From GCA-002793235 sp965267355 (lineage in GTDB: Bacteria > Bacteroidota > Bacteroidia > Flavobacteriales_E > Vicingaceae), in contig OZ253956.1 in the NCBI GenBank assembly GCA_965267355.1, forward strand, positions 1,488,001 to 1,552,000: 64,000 nucleotides of DNA. The letters are read 5' to 3'. The notes under the pieces were generated by a model. That model was not told where the DNA came from. It ran no database searches and worked only from the letters and a program-made list of their open reading frames with translations. This document shows, one piece after another, positions 44,312-53,250 of the stretch; the stretch's first letter is position 1, and every line of letters starts with the position of its first letter. The position numbers and the translations under genes are program-made.

Positions 44312-45388
44312 TTAACTTAAAAATTGTTCTACTTGTTTAACAAGGTTGGAATAAAGAAATTTTTTGGCGTATGTTATTCTCTTTTCTGATTTTTCAATTG
44401 TTTCACTGGCATCTAATTTTCTAATTCTTTCTTTAGCTTCCTCTACGTTTTTATATCCTAAAATCATTTCATCATTATTAATTGTATCATTAAATATTGG
44501 AGAAATAATAGGTTTGCCCATTGCAAGGTATTGAAGGGATTTATGATGGTGAATTTCGTTGCCATCAATGCTAATGTCCATTGGAGCTAAACAAGCTTGA
44601 GCTTTATAGATGTAATTTTTTAAGTTTTTAAAATGTTCTATACCATGTAAAATAAGGTTAGGATATTTTTTCTGGAAAAAAATCTCTTGAAAAATTTCAT
44701 TATCAGTATTTACAAGTTTACCGATGAATAAAAACTTTTTTTCAGGAAACTCAACTAAGAGTTCTTTAAGCAGTTTAACATCCATACGGTAATCAATATT
44801 ACCAACATATATTAAATATCCTTTTTCATATTTTACATCTTCTGTGTGCACAAATTCTTCTTCTGAAATACCATGAGATAGAACTAAATGTTTTTTTGAG
44901 AAGGTATCTTTTAGTAAAATTTCGGCTGTCACAATTAATCCATCAACATTCTGTAAGAGAGTTCTTTCTCTTTTAAGAAGCAAAAATTTATCAACTCTAA
45001 AAAAGATAGATTTTTCAGCATTTAAAGCTTTTGGTTTTGGGAATCGGTAAGGGTCAAAAGACCAAAAAACAGTTTTTTCTACGTCTTGTTTTTTTAACCA
45101 TTTTCTTAAGGATTTGGTGATGATGGCTTCGTTTAGATTGTTAATGAATTCAAATCTTGTAAAAGGTAATCGGTTATTATAATTAACGGAAATTAAGCTT
45201 TTGGAATAGTTGTTAGATGATATTGAGCTAATAAATAAATCTTTAAATGACCACCTTTTAGGAGCATTGATGAAAAAAACGTTATTTTTTTTAGATAATT
45301 CATATGCCCAATTGTGTTTAGAATACCAAATGTCCCCCCAAGGTTCGTTTGAAATGATTAATATGCTTCTGTTATCCAGTTTATACAT
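44312..45388 (-). CDS. Glycosyltransferase (GT-B fold)
   Basis: A 358-residue protein. The opening SILIISNEPWGDIWYSKHNWAYELSKK resembles UDP-galactopyranose-transferase-like (TuaH/GT1-type) Bacteroidota enzymes. Donor-domain segments are LIYVGNIDYRMDVKLLKEL, FLFIGKLV and ACLAPMDISIDGNEIHHHKSLQYLAMGKPIIS. It probably adds a sugar to the repeat unit. Its ATG overlaps the end of the FkbM methyltransferase gene by 8 nt. Confidence 0.82.
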   Translation of the reverse strand: MYKLDNRSILIISNEPWGDIWYSKHNWAYELSKKNNVFFINAPKRWSFKDLFISSISSNNYSKSLISVNYNNRLPFTRFEFINNLNEAIITKSLRKWLKKQDVEKTVFWSFDPYRFPKPKALNAEKSIFFRVDKFLLLKRERTLLQNVDGLIVTAEILLKDTFSKKHLVLSHGISEEEFVHTEDVKYEKGYLIYVGNIDYRMDVKLLKELLVEFPEKKFLFIGKLVNTDNEIFQEIFFQKKYPNLILHGIEHFKNLKNYIYKAQACLAPMDISIDGNEIHHHKSLQYLAMGKPIISPIFNDTINNDEMILGYKNVEEAKERIRKLDASETIEKSEKRITYAKKFLYSNLVKQVEQFLS

Positions 45389-46280
45389 TAACTGTTGATT
45401 TTACAGCAATAATGTCGTAATGACAATTGGTGAAATTAGTTTGTGTATTTATCTTTTGATTTGTCTCAGCATTTTTTATTTCATAACCATACCCCATTAA
45501 AAAAGAAACAAGTTCTTGTGCATTAGATTTTTGATCTCTGAGGTTTTGATCGTCTAACTCAATAAATAGTTTTGGTGAAAACATTTTAAGAGAGTTTGTA
45601 GCTCCCTTTAGTACATTAAACTCAAAGCCTTCAACATCTATTTTTATTAAATCTAACTTTGTAATATTATTGTCTTTAGTGTAAGTATCAATAGTGGTTA
45701 CTTCAATTTCTCTATATTCACCATTACTTTCTGGAGTTAACACTATTCGGTTCATCCCTTTGTTTGATTCATCTAAAGTATGAATTTTAAATTTTCCTTT
45801 TGTGTTTCCTAACCCAATAAGGTTTAAAGAAATGTTGTTAAAATTATTTAGCTTCAAATTGGTTTGCAAGGCTTTATAATTAATCGGGTCAGGTTCAAAT
45901 GAATATACTTTTCCCTTAGAGCCAATTAGTTTAGCAAAGTTCAATGTTGTCTCACCGAGATTAGCTCCTACATCAAATACAATATTTGAAGGCTCTATAA
46001 GGCTGTATAGGTTTTGTTTGGCTTCCTCAATAAATCCAAAATAGATATACCAGGACATTATATCGGAAATATCAAGCTTGTAGTTTATTCCATTTCTAGT
46101 TACATTTCTAAAACTTCCAACTTCGTACTGGTAATGATTGGGAGACAATTTGGTGATAAATGTTCCATAAACTTTATCAGTAGTTAATGAAACCAAAAAC
46201 TTTTCTAAAAAGCGAATTTTCCAAATTGACCTAAAAATGTTAAACAAGCTGCGTAGATTAAAGTTTGTCTGTTTATGCAA
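45381..46280 (-). CDS. FkbM family methyltransferase
   Basis: A 299-residue SAM-dependent methyltransferase. SAM motif I is IVFDVGANLGETTLNFAKL (about residues 94-112), followed by VYSFEPDPINYKAL and the FkbM signature LIKIDVEGFEFNVLKGA. It probably O-methylates a sugar of the surface glycan. The start is TTG at 46280; the next in-frame ATG is too far inside the fold. It is the first gene of the 12-gene minus-strand operon, divergent from the fusion gene at 46401. Confidence 0.88.
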   Translation of the reverse strand: MHKQTNFNLRSLFNIFRSIWKIRFLEKFLVSLTTDKVYGTFITKLSPNHYQYEVGSFRNVTRNGINYKLDISDIMSWYIYFGFIEEAKQNLYSLIEPSNIVFDVGANLGETTLNFAKLIGSKGKVYSFEPDPINYKALQTNLKLNNFNNISLNLIGLGNTKGKFKIHTLDESNKGMNRIVLTPESNGEYREIEVTTIDTYTKDNNITKLDLIKIDVEGFEFNVLKGATNSLKMFSPKLFIELDDQNLRDQKSNAQELVSFLMGYGYEIKNAETNQKINTQTNFTNCHYDIIAVKSTVNV

Positions 46281-46372
46281 ACGTAAGTATTTTCTTACAA
46301 CAAATATGATACTGAAAGTTGGCGGGTAACCAATATTTGAAATATAAATCTTAATTTATCTCATATTTAAGT

Positions 46373-46380
46373 TAGATTTG
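46373..46380 (+). promoter_or_regulatory. -7 promoter box upstream of the methyltransferase/GT2 fusion gene
   Basis: TAGATTTG matches TAnnTTTG and ends 20 nt before the TTG start at 46401, in the 120-bp divergent intergenic region. Confidence 0.4.
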
Positions 46381-46400
46381 TTGTTCAATCAAATTATCAT

Positions 46401-48038
46401 TTGAACATAGGTAAGAAAAATATTGTTATTGCATTAGTAGTATTTGCTGTGCTATTTGCAGTTATCGTAGTTTTTGGTGAGCCTTATCTGGGTAAGTTGT
46501 CTTACTTTATTTTGTATTTAATAGTTAGTTTGGGACTTTATATTTACGCTACTCTACAATCTAAAAGATTAAAAATTGAGACAGACAAGGAGGTAGATAG
46601 CAAATACAAGCAACTCGAAATATTAGCTTCCCTATATAATTATTTGGACATTAAAATACCATTGCCAGAAACAGGTGGATGGGCTGCTTATCCTGATTTT
46701 TTAAAAAAGATTGCTGAAATAATTTTATTAAAAAAACCAGTATTTATTGTAGAGGCATCAAGTGGAGTATCTTCAATTATTATAGGGTATTGTTTTAAAA
46801 TGTTAGGAAAAGGGCAAGTTTTTTCTCTTGAGCATGATTTATTTTATGTGGAAAAAAGTAAAAGTTTAATAGCAAAACATGGGTTAGAAGAGTATGTAAC
46901 TATAGTGCATGCTCCATTGAAGAAATATGAGATTAATGATAAAGAATGGATTTGGTATGATATTGATTGTTTGTCAGATAGTATGCCAGTTGATATGATT
47001 GTGGTAGATGGTCCTCCTAATTATATACAGGATTTATCAAGATACCCAGTAGTTCCATTGTTGTATGAAAAGATGAGTGATAATTCCATTTTAGTTTTAG
47101 ATGATGGAGTTAGAGAAGAAGAAAAAGAAATTACAAGAAGATGGGAAAATGAATTTGAAGACATTTCTATTGAGTATTTGAATTTTCAATCGGGGGCATT
47201 CGTTGTCAACAAATCATACCAAAATAATGAAGATAGGGTACTTTTAATCTTTACAACTGCAAATCAGTTTGAATACAATATAAAAGGACTAAAAAGTATT
47301 ATGCAAAATAAGCCTGATTATGTTGATGTTGTGGTTTATGATGACGCTTCAATTGATGGTACTATAGAATGGTGCCAAATAAATGAAATCCCAATTGTTA
47401 CCAAACCTTATGCAATGGGGTTAACACATAGTTGGAATTTAGCATATCAGAAGTTTAAAAAGGAAGGCTATAAGAATTTAATGTTCTCTAATAGTGACAT
47501 TGTGGTGCCAAAAGGTGCTTTAGAAGCTATTTTAGAACAGAATGAGAAATACATTATAGTATCTCCATTAAGCAGTAAAACAGGAGTTGGACATCAACCA
47601 AAGCAAGATGTTAGAAATTTCTATGATTTGCCTTTTGATGAGTATGACTATCATAAAACACAAGAAATTCAAGATCATATAACTAAGAACGCATTAAAAG
47701 AGAAGTCTAAAGAAGTTGATTACATTAACGGTTTTTTCTTTTCAGTAAATCGAGATATTATCGAATATGAGTTCAGTAAATCTCAGCTATTCAACCCTGA
47801 TAATCATATGGCTGGCAATGAGCATGAGTTGTGCGAAAGAGTGACAAAGCCTATTGCTGTTGTCACTAATTCTTTTATCTTTCATTTTAAAGGAGTATCA
47901 TTGGAAGTAACAAATCTTGATAATCAATCATACGAATACAATATTTACCGAGATTTGAATTGGCAGCAAGCTGAGAAAATCAAAAAAAGTGCTTTTAGAA
48001 AACTTTGGTTTAAGGTAAAATATAAACTAAAGCTGTAA
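46401..48038 (+). CDS. Membrane-anchored fusion: methyltransferase-like domain plus family 2 glycosyltransferase
   Basis: A 545-residue protein with two N-terminal hydrophobic helices (about residues 9-50). Next is a Rossmann methyltransferase-like domain (about 90-270: VFIVEASSGVSSIIIGYCFKM, VFSLEHDLFY, MIVVDGPPNYIQ, SILVLDDGVREEE). Last is a GT-A glycosyltransferase domain (about 275-540: VVVYDDASIDGTIEWC and LMFSNSDIVVPKGAL, where SDI replaces the usual DxD). The start is TTG at 46401, the only start that keeps the hydrophobic segment. Such a fusion could modify and extend the glycan at the membrane. Whether the first domain is active is unknown. Confidence 0.8.
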   Translation: MNIGKKNIVIALVVFAVLFAVIVVFGEPYLGKLSYFILYLIVSLGLYIYATLQSKRLKIETDKEVDSKYKQLEILASLYNYLDIKIPLPETGGWAAYPDFLKKIAEIILLKKPVFIVEASSGVSSIIIGYCFKMLGKGQVFSLEHDLFYVEKSKSLIAKHGLEEYVTIVHAPLKKYEINDKEWIWYDIDCLSDSMPVDMIVVDGPPNYIQDLSRYPVVPLLYEKMSDNSILVLDDGVREEEKEITRRWENEFEDISIEYLNFQSGAFVVNKSYQNNEDRVLLIFTTANQFEYNIKGLKSIMQNKPDYVDVVVYDDASIDGTIEWCQINEIPIVTKPYAMGLTHSWNLAYQKFKKEGYKNLMFSNSDIVVPKGALEAILEQNEKYIIVSPLSSKTGVGHQPKQDVRNFYDLPFDEYDYHKTQEIQDHITKNALKEKSKEVDYINGFFFSVNRDIIEYEFSKSQLFNPDNHMAGNEHELCERVTKPIAVVTNSFIFHFKGVSLEVTNLDNQSYEYNIYRDLNWQQAEKIKKSAFRKLWFKVKYKLKL

Positions 48039-48059
48039 GTATTTCGTCTAAATAAATCC

Positions 48060-49364
48060 ATGAGAGGTTTAACTGCTAATATTTTACGAACTTTTTCAAC
48101 TCAGGTTCCCTCACTAATAATTAGTATTATTTCAGGTATTTTCCTTACTCGTCTTTTAGGAGCTGAAGGTAAAGGAGTGTATGCTTTATTTTATGCTAAC
48201 ATAGAAATTATGGTTATGATTTTTGTGTTAGGCTGTGATATGGGGATTATTTATTACGGTTCTAATAAAAAAATTAGTGAGCAAAAACTACAAGGCATCT
48301 CTTTATCGGTATTGGCAGTATTTGTTCCGTTACTTACAGTTATAATTTTATCCTTTAATGTTGATTTTCTTTTTCCAGATAATTATGACGCACTATTTTT
48401 TAGGTTATTCCTACTAGGAATGTTTACTCTACAGGTTGTTAATACCTTGATAAGTGCTTTTCTAAAAACTAAAAAATCTTTTAAATACATTAACCGAATT
48501 AGTCTTATCAATAGTATTTTTAATGTAGTTACTTATTCCAGTTTATTTTTATTAAATGCTAAAGGCTATTTAAGTGTTGATGTAAGTTTTATATTTAAAA
48601 CCAGTTTAACTATTTTGGCAATAAATACCTTAATGTGGGTTTATTCGTTTGCCAAAGAGTTAAAGTTTTATCCTAGCTTTAAACTATCTTTTCAAGAAGA
48701 TATAAAGCCATTTTTTAAGTACATTTTCCCAGTATTTATTAGTTTAATTATTAATTTTTTAAACTATCGTTTTGATATATGGTTAGTATCTTATTTTAAA
48801 GGAAATGTACAATTAGGTTTATATGTTTTAGCAGTTAATTTTGCTCAATTTATACTGTTATATTCAAAAATTATTGGAGGTGTAATGATGCCTTACCTTT
48901 CTGAAGATAATCATGAACAAAGAGTTAAATACTTCACCACTTATTCAAGAATAAATTTTGTTTCAGTTATAGTAATGGTTACAGTATTAGCTGTAATAGG
49001 AGATTTTTTACTGGTATTACTTTATGGGGAAGAGTTTGCTCATTCAGCAGCACCTTTTCAGGTATTATTAATAGGAATGGTATTTACAGCTATGAGCCAA
49101 TTATTCAGTATCATGTTGTTTTCTAAAGGGAAAAATAATGTAGCACTTCTCGCAAATTCAATAGGGTTAATTTCTACTGTTGCTTTAGATTTATTGTTAA
49201 TTCCGAAGTATGGAATAATAGGTGCAGCTTGGGCTACAAGTGCTTCTTATTTTGCGTTATTCTTAGTCTTACTAGTGTATTTGCTGGCAAAAGAAAAGGT
49301 TGCTTTCATTGATTTGTTTTTGATTAAAAGAACCGATTTCAAAGCTTTGTTTCAAAACGATTAG
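48060..49364 (+). CDS. Polysaccharide flippase (Wzx-like, MOP superfamily)
   Basis: A 434-residue membrane protein with about 12-14 helices. The N-terminal LRTFSTQVPSLIISIISGIFLTRLLGAEGKGVYALFYANIE is the classical flippase opening, with the conserved RLLGAEGKG motif. It should flip lipid-linked repeat units from cytoplasm to periplasm. It complements the two polymerase-like membrane proteins at 32-35 kb. It starts 21 bp after the fusion gene, and its stop overlaps the convergent methyltransferase gene by 4 nt. Confidence 0.9.
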   Translation: MRGLTANILRTFSTQVPSLIISIISGIFLTRLLGAEGKGVYALFYANIEIMVMIFVLGCDMGIIYYGSNKKISEQKLQGISLSVLAVFVPLLTVIILSFNVDFLFPDNYDALFFRLFLLGMFTLQVVNTLISAFLKTKKSFKYINRISLINSIFNVVTYSSLFLLNAKGYLSVDVSFIFKTSLTILAINTLMWVYSFAKELKFYPSFKLSFQEDIKPFFKYIFPVFISLIINFLNYRFDIWLVSYFKGNVQLGLYVLAVNFAQFILLYSKIIGGVMMPYLSEDNHEQRVKYFTTYSRINFVSVIVMVTVLAVIGDFLLVLLYGEEFAHSAAPFQVLLIGMVFTAMSQLFSIMLFSKGKNNVALLANSIGLISTVALDLLLIPKYGIIGAAWATSASYFALFLVLLVYLLAKEKVAFIDLFLIKRTDFKALFQND

Positions 49365-50233
49365 TTTTTGATGTAGTATGCCTTTATGGAATTTCCTATT
49401 TTAAATAGGTTTAAAATTCCATTAACAAATTGTTTGATGTACTTCTTGTAACCCGTTTCTAACGATTCTCTTAGAGATTCATCGTTATCCATTTCGGTGG
49501 TATGTCCTTCAATGTTTTTTCTGCTATTTTTTATTCTAGCTAAACTAATACCTGTTGTTTTAATTCGGTGTTTTGTAAATCCGCAACTGGTAAATAATAT
49601 ATTAATTGTTTTTGGTGTGTAATAGCATAAGTGTTCAGGATAGTAAATAATGTTGTATTTTCCTTTTAATAAAAACCTTTCTACCGAATTAAAATTAGGA
49701 GTGGTAACATATAGCAACCCTCCTTTTCTCATAAACTTATTGAACAAGGAAACTTCTTCAACAGGATTGTTAATGTGTTCAATTACTTCACTAGAAATAA
49801 TCACATCAAAGCTGTTTTCTTCAAAACTGTTTCCGTTTAGTTTGCCTTGATAAGTATTAATCCCTTTTTCTTTTAAATATGTTATTTGCTTATCAGTAAA
49901 CTCGGTACCGTAAACTTCCCACCCACGTTTTTTTGCTTCAATCAGAAAAATTCCGGGACCACAGCCAACATCTAACATTTTATTGGTTTTTCTGAATTTC
50001 TCAAATTCGTCTAATCGTTCGTTAATTCTTTTAATATTAAGGGGTGAATCGGCACCGTAACCAATAGGGTAGTTAGAATAATAATCTGTTAGTTCTTGAT
50101 CAGTTGGAATTTTTGAGGAAAAAACAAAGCCACTTGATTTACTTTTTACCAAAAAGTTGTCTTCATATCCCTTAAGCGGATATAAATCTTCAGCACCTGT
50201 AATTAAACATTTTGTAAAATGGGTTTCACTCAT
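49361..50233 (-). CDS. Class I SAM-dependent methyltransferase
   Basis: A 290-residue methyltransferase with motif I NKMLDVGCGPGIFLIEAKKRGW (about residues 82-103), YGTEFTD, and the post-I segment DVIISSEVIEHINNPVEEVSLFNKFMRKGGLLYV. The N-terminal 70 residues lack the Cys pairs of its 43397-44302 relative. It sits between flippase and galE and probably methylates a polysaccharide precursor. It is divergent from galE. Confidence 0.87.
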   Translation of the reverse strand: MSETHFTKCLITGAEDLYPLKGYEDNFLVKSKSSGFVFSSKIPTDQELTDYYSNYPIGYGADSPLNIKRINERLDEFEKFRKTNKMLDVGCGPGIFLIEAKKRGWEVYGTEFTDKQITYLKEKGINTYQGKLNGNSFEENSFDVIISSEVIEHINNPVEEVSLFNKFMRKGGLLYVTTPNFNSVERFLLKGKYNIIYYPEHLCYYTPKTINILFTSCGFTKHRIKTTGISLARIKNSRKNIEGHTTEMDNDESLRESLETGYKKYIKQFVNGILNLFKIGNSIKAYYIKN

Positions 50234-50271
50234 TGTGCCACTAAAGTAGCAATTAAAATTTTTATAATTCC

Positions 50272-50279
50272 TATTTTTG
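50272..50279 (+). promoter_or_regulatory. -7 promoter box of galE
   Basis: TATTTTTG matches TAnnTTTG and ends 5 nt before the galE ATG at 50285. This implies a leaderless transcript and rules out the longer start at 50219. Confidence 0.45.
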
Positions 50280-50284
50280 AAACT

Positions 50285-51304
50285 ATGAAAATACTAGTTA
50301 CAGGAGGAGCAGGGTATATTGGTTCGCATACCATAATAGAGATTATTGAAAATACCAATTGGGAAGTTATTTCTGTTGACAATTTTTCTAATTCATCAGC
50401 GACTACATTTGAACGGATTGAAAAAATTACTGGAAAAACAGTAAAAAACTATGAGGTTGATTTAAGAGATCTTGCTGCTACCCAACAAATATTTTCTGAG
50501 AATAATGATATAAAAGGCATTATCCATTTTGCAGCATTTAAGGCTGTTGGCGAATCGGTAGAACAACCTTTAATGTATTATGATAACAACATTAATTCGT
50601 TGAATAATGTGCTGAAATGCCAAAGTAAATTTAATGTGCCCTATTTAATATTCTCATCATCTTGCTCGGTGTATGGCAATTTAAAAGAATTACCCGTAAC
50701 CGAAAACTCAGTTTTACCCAAAGCAGAATCTCCTTATGCTTATACCAAGCAAATAGGTGAGGTAATGATTTCCGATTTTGTGAAAGTAAACCCAAATTGT
50801 AAAACCATTGCGTTGAGGTACTTTAACCCAGTAGGGGCACACCAAACAGGTTTAAACGGAGAATTATCTACCACCAAGCCGAATAATTTGGTGCCATTTA
50901 TTACCCAAACTGCCATTGGGAAACAAGACCAGTTAACAGTTTTTGGTGGTGATTACAACACTAAAGATGGTACCTGTGTAAGAGATTACATCCATGTAAG
51001 TGATATAGCTGATGCACACGTTATTGCTGTACAAAAATTGTTGGAAGATGACAGTTTACCTAATTATGATGTAATTAACTTAGGTACAGGAAATGGGGTT
51101 ACGGTTTTAGAAGCCATTAAAGCTTTTGAAAAAGTAAGTGGTGTAGGGTTAAACTATACAATTGGTGATAGAAGAGAAGGAGATGTAGAAGCTATTTATG
51201 CCAATAATACTAAAGCACAGCAAGTATTGGGCTGGACTGCAAAACACGATTTAGATGCGATGATGCTTTCTGCTTGGAAGTGGGAACAATATCTTCAAGA
51301 ATAG
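50285..51304 (+). CDS. galE: UDP-glucose 4-epimerase
   Basis: A 339-residue GalE. NAD binding is at MKILVTGGAGYIGSHT, the catalytic Ser in FSSSCSVYG and the Tyr-x3-Lys in YAYTKQIGE. Substrate segments ALRYFNPVGAH, DYNTKDGTCVRDYIHVSDIA and IGDRREGDVEAIYANNTKA are complete. It interconverts UDP-Glc and UDP-Gal for the glycan pathways here. The ATG at 50285 is chosen because the Rossmann motif begins there and the promoter box precedes it. Confidence 0.95.
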   Translation: MKILVTGGAGYIGSHTIIEIIENTNWEVISVDNFSNSSATTFERIEKITGKTVKNYEVDLRDLAATQQIFSENNDIKGIIHFAAFKAVGESVEQPLMYYDNNINSLNNVLKCQSKFNVPYLIFSSSCSVYGNLKELPVTENSVLPKAESPYAYTKQIGEVMISDFVKVNPNCKTIALRYFNPVGAHQTGLNGELSTTKPNNLVPFITQTAIGKQDQLTVFGGDYNTKDGTCVRDYIHVSDIADAHVIAVQKLLEDDSLPNYDVINLGTGNGVTVLEAIKAFEKVSGVGLNYTIGDRREGDVEAIYANNTKAQQVLGWTAKHDLDAMMLSAWKWEQYLQE

Positions 51305-52420
51305 GTGAAAAATCTTTTATTCATATTAATCTTGTCTTGTTCATTTGATGGATTTGGACAATCCAATGCTGGACAAATCTTTATTGAAAACGCAGAAGCG
51401 TACTCTCGTGAAGGAGATTATGAAAATGCAATTAAAGAGTATGACTTGGCACTTGATTTAGACTCTAATGATTATGTAACACTAAACGAAAGAGGGTGCT
51501 TAAAAATTAAAATAGGTGATAATAAGGGTGCAATGAAAGATTTTCAGCAAGCGATCAAAATAAATCCAACCTTTACTTGGGCATTTAATAACTTAGGATT
51601 GCTTTATAAAGAAGAAGATAGAAATAGAGTTGCGATTACAATGTATAATAAAGCAATTGAAATTGACCCTTACTTTGCTATTGGATATTATAGTAGAGCA
51701 CAGTTGTTTATGTCTGTTGGAAAATATGAAAAGGCTATAAAGGATTTTAATAGTGCTATTAATAATAGTCCTAATGTGCGTTCAAGAATAATTCCTGAAT
51801 TATTGATTGGAACAGGGTATGAAAATAAAGGACTAGGAAGGCATTATTATTTGGCTGTACTTGATAGAGCAAAATGCAAATCTACTCTTGGAAATACTCA
51901 AGATGCTGTTAATGAGTTAAATGAATTCATTAACAATAATCTGGGTGATTCAGAAGGATATTTTATAAGAGCGATTTTTTACAACTTTATTAACGAATAT
52001 GAAAAGGCTATAAAGGATTTTAATAGAGCAATTAAATTGCAACCCGAGGAATATAAATATTATGTAGAAAGGGGGCTTTTATATAAGGCATTAAGGCGAT
52101 ATGGAAAAGCAAAAAACGATTTCGAATATGCAATTGAGTTGGATAACACTAAATATTCTGGATATCTAGGATGTGGATGGGTGGATTACTTTACTTCAGA
52201 TTATAAATCCGCAATTGAACACTTTAAAAAAGCTATTAAATTGGATCCTGATAATGCGATCATACTTTATTATAGAGGCATGTCTCATATTGCAATAGGC
52301 GATTATGAAAGAGGTTGCTCAGATTTGAACAAGGCTGCAGATAAAGGATATGGACAAGCATTTTCTAGAATTACTATGTATTGCGATGGCAAAAAATTCC
52401 CATTTATGGAAAAGAAATGA
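51305..52420 (+). CDS. Tetratricopeptide repeat protein, exported
   Basis: A 371-residue protein beginning with GTG immediately after the galE stop. The N-terminal segment MKNLLFILILSCSFDGFGQS is a signal peptide or lipoprotein-type leader. At least seven TPR units follow, for example YENAIKEYDLALDLDSNDYV, NRVAITMYNKAIEIDPYFAI, YEKAIKDFNSAINNSPN, YEKAIKDFNRAIKLQPEEYK and YKSAIEHFKKAIKLDPDNAI. TPR superhelices mediate protein-protein contacts; no partner can be named. A strong terminator follows. Confidence 0.85.
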   Translation: MKNLLFILILSCSFDGFGQSNAGQIFIENAEAYSREGDYENAIKEYDLALDLDSNDYVTLNERGCLKIKIGDNKGAMKDFQQAIKINPTFTWAFNNLGLLYKEEDRNRVAITMYNKAIEIDPYFAIGYYSRAQLFMSVGKYEKAIKDFNSAINNSPNVRSRIIPELLIGTGYENKGLGRHYYLAVLDRAKCKSTLGNTQDAVNELNEFINNNLGDSEGYFIRAIFYNFINEYEKAIKDFNRAIKLQPEEYKYYVERGLLYKALRRYGKAKNDFEYAIELDNTKYSGYLGCGWVDYFTSDYKSAIEHFKKAIKLDPDNAIILYYRGMSHIAIGDYERGCSDLNKAADKGYGQAFSRITMYCDGKKFPFMEKK

Positions 52421-52450
52421 AAAACCCAACTATTTAGTTGGGTTTTTTGT
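52419..52450. terminator. Bidirectional terminator between the TPR and metalloprotease genes
   Basis: AAAAACCCAACTA-ttt-AGTTGGGTTTTTT is a 10-bp-stem hairpin with A and T runs on both sides. It can serve the TPR gene on the plus strand and the metalloprotease gene, ending at 52463, on the minus strand. Confidence 0.85.
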
Positions 52451-52462
52451 TTCGTAGGCATT

Positions 52463-53209
52463 TTACTTCCCACCATTAGCCCTTAAATCAGCTATGCAGT
52501 TATCATCTAATTCGGGTATATTGCCCCCCACTAAATTGCCTACTATGTCAGAAGTTTCTGCGGTATAATACATTAAACAGTCACTATCGTTGCAATGGTG
52601 TCCATGGTTAATATCCTGATGTTGGCTTTGCAACGGAGTACCATTATTTATTAGACCTAAGGTATGTCCAAACTCATGGTTAATTACTGCAGTTTCTAAA
52701 GTGGTTTGACTGGGTTGTGTTACTCCACCAGAATAATTTTTTATGGTTTCCTCAAATATAGCAACAGCTGTACTGCTATAAGAAACGCCTAAAATTTTGG
52801 TGTTTTGGTTGTCTTGTATATATCCACCATCCAAAAACAATACATAAGCTGTAAGTATCTCTGCAGCTGGGTAATGGTTTCTATTAACAAGTTCAATATT
52901 TTTTATATCAGAAATGGTGTAGGTGTTTTTATTTAAAGCAGGTATGTTTTTTAAAACCACCTTAATGCCTTTTGGCTTGTTTAGCCTTTCTAATAAAAAA
53001 TCAACTGCATTATCAATAGCCGCCTGTGTTGGTTGGTAACCATTCATGTAATCAACTTCTACAATTAAGGTTTTGTATCTGTTTGCTGATAAAAAATCGT
53101 TGGGGCGAATGTAATCTGTAGAAGCTGTGATAGTATTTTTTTCTTTATTACAACTTACTGCAGTTACAATAATTAAAAATAAAGTTGCTAATGTTTTATA
53201 GTAATTCAT
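52463..53209 (-). CDS. Zinc metalloprotease lipoprotein (membrane metalloprotease type)
   Basis: A protein of about 248 residues starting at the ATG at 53209 (MNYYKTLATLFLIIVTAVSC), where the Cys is a lipobox cysteine. The zinc motif is INHEFGHTLGLINNG. The usual third metzincin ligand position holds Asn, but His-rich sequence follows at once (SQHQDINHGHHCNDSDC), then a Met-turn-like LMYYT. It is probably a periplasmic or outer-membrane protease. It lies 41 bp behind the small outer-membrane protein gene and shares its upstream -24/-12-like element and palindromes. Confidence 0.82.
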   Translation of the reverse strand: MNYYKTLATLFLIIVTAVSCNKEKNTITASTDYIRPNDFLSANRYKTLIVEVDYMNGYQPTQAAIDNAVDFLLERLNKPKGIKVVLKNIPALNKNTYTISDIKNIELVNRNHYPAAEILTAYVLFLDGGYIQDNQNTKILGVSYSSTAVAIFEETIKNYSGGVTQPSQTTLETAVINHEFGHTLGLINNGTPLQSQHQDINHGHHCNDSDCLMYYTAETSDIVGNLVGGNIPELDDNCIADLRANGGK

Positions 53210-53250
53210 CACAATAATTTTATGGGTTAATAACAACATTTACTAAGTTA

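Noticed and set aside
46278..46285. TACGTTTG box on the minus strand at the start of the FkbM methyltransferase gene.
   Set aside because: It overlaps the TTG start codon itself, so transcription from it would begin inside the gene.
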